Made by a program: the position numbers and the translations under genes. 6,356 bases of DNA from Lachnospiraceae bacterium (GTDB lineage Bacteria > Bacillota > Clostridia > Lachnospirales > Anaerotignaceae). The notes beneath the pieces were generated by a model. The model had not been told where the DNA came from, made no database searches, and saw only the letters and a list, made by a program, of their open reading frames with translations. The stretch is taken from positions 28,095 through 34,450 of the forward strand of contig JAHZEA010000021.1 of the NCBI GenBank assembly GCA_019422065.1. The letters are read 5' to 3'. Below, in pieces: positions 6,238 to 6,356 of the stretch (the stretch's first letter is position 1; every line of letters begins with the position of its first letter).

Positions 6238-6356
6238 TTACTTGTTTTTTATTTTTTGGTCCATTATGTCTGCTAAAAGAGCGAACTGCTCAACACTTAA
6301 TGCCTCGCCTCTTATACGGCTGTCAAACCCGGCTTCTTCCAAAGACTGAGTCAAGT
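6238..6356 (-). CDS. rsmA: 16S rRNA dimethyladenosine transferase RsmA (KsgA), C-terminal end only
   Basis: Only the last 38 codons are inside the window; the gene continues past the right edge. The minus-strand frame reads LTQSLEEAGFDSRIRGEALS followed by VEQFALLADIMDQKIKNK and a TAA stop. The R-G-E-x-L-S-x-E-x-F-A-x-L-x-D pattern, preceded by an L-x-E-A-G helix, is the C-terminal signature of RsmA/KsgA. That enzyme dimethylates two adjacent adenines in the 3' hairpin of 16S rRNA during small-subunit maturation. The catalytic methyltransferase domain is not visible, so the call rests on this tail alone. A terminator follows the stop. Confidence 0.85.
   Translation of the reverse strand, partial: LTQSLEEAGFDSRIRGEALSVEQFALLADIMDQKIKNK

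Noticed and set aside
1..6356. CRISPR array, insertion sequence, phage, toxin-antitoxin or biosynthetic cluster
   Set aside because: No regularly spaced repeats, terminal inverted repeats, transposase, or small paired toxin/antitoxin frames were seen. The gene content is housekeeping plus common transporters.

Overview
The window looks like ordinary chromosome from an AT-rich, low-GC Gram-positive anaerobe of the Clostridia. A Lachnospiraceae or Anaerotignum-like relative is my best guess. The basis is AT-rich intergenic DNA, strong AGGAGG-type ribosome binding sites, heavy use of ATA/CTT/TTA codons, and a purine gene pair of the kind found in this group. The genus cannot be fixed from the sequence alone.

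Plus strand, 1-1900: the end of a purine biosynthesis block. The 3' part of a PurO-type IMP cyclohydrolase gene runs in from the left edge. It is followed 21 bases later by a stand-alone AICAR formyltransferase and then a strong intrinsic terminator. Together the two genes supply the last two steps to IMP, which most bacteria perform with one fused PurH protein.

Plus strand, 1901-5183: an AT-rich, apparently non-coding gap (1901-2088) leads to a good sigma-A-type promoter (2089-2117). This promoter probably drives three genes: an EamA/DMT-family exporter, a MATE-family exporter, and a small membrane-anchored protein of unknown function. The spacings are 60 and 18 bases with no terminator between the genes. 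The unit ends at a long hairpin (5137-5180) that can also terminate transcription arriving from the opposite direction.

Minus strand, 5184-6356: a DegV-family (FakB-like) fatty-acid-binding protein gene has its own promoter. Upstream of it is the last 38 codons of rsmA (ksgA, 16S rRNA dimethyladenosine transferase), which has its own terminator.

Two reading frames can be extended upstream to TTG codons (2089 for the EamA gene, 6071 for degV). Promoter or Shine-Dalgarno placement argues for the internal ATGs at 2152 and 6065, and those are used here. I found no CRISPR array, mobile element, tRNA or rRNA gene, and no convincing new biological system. The most noteworthy items are the split, non-homologous purH replacement and the unknown anchored protein next to two exporters.
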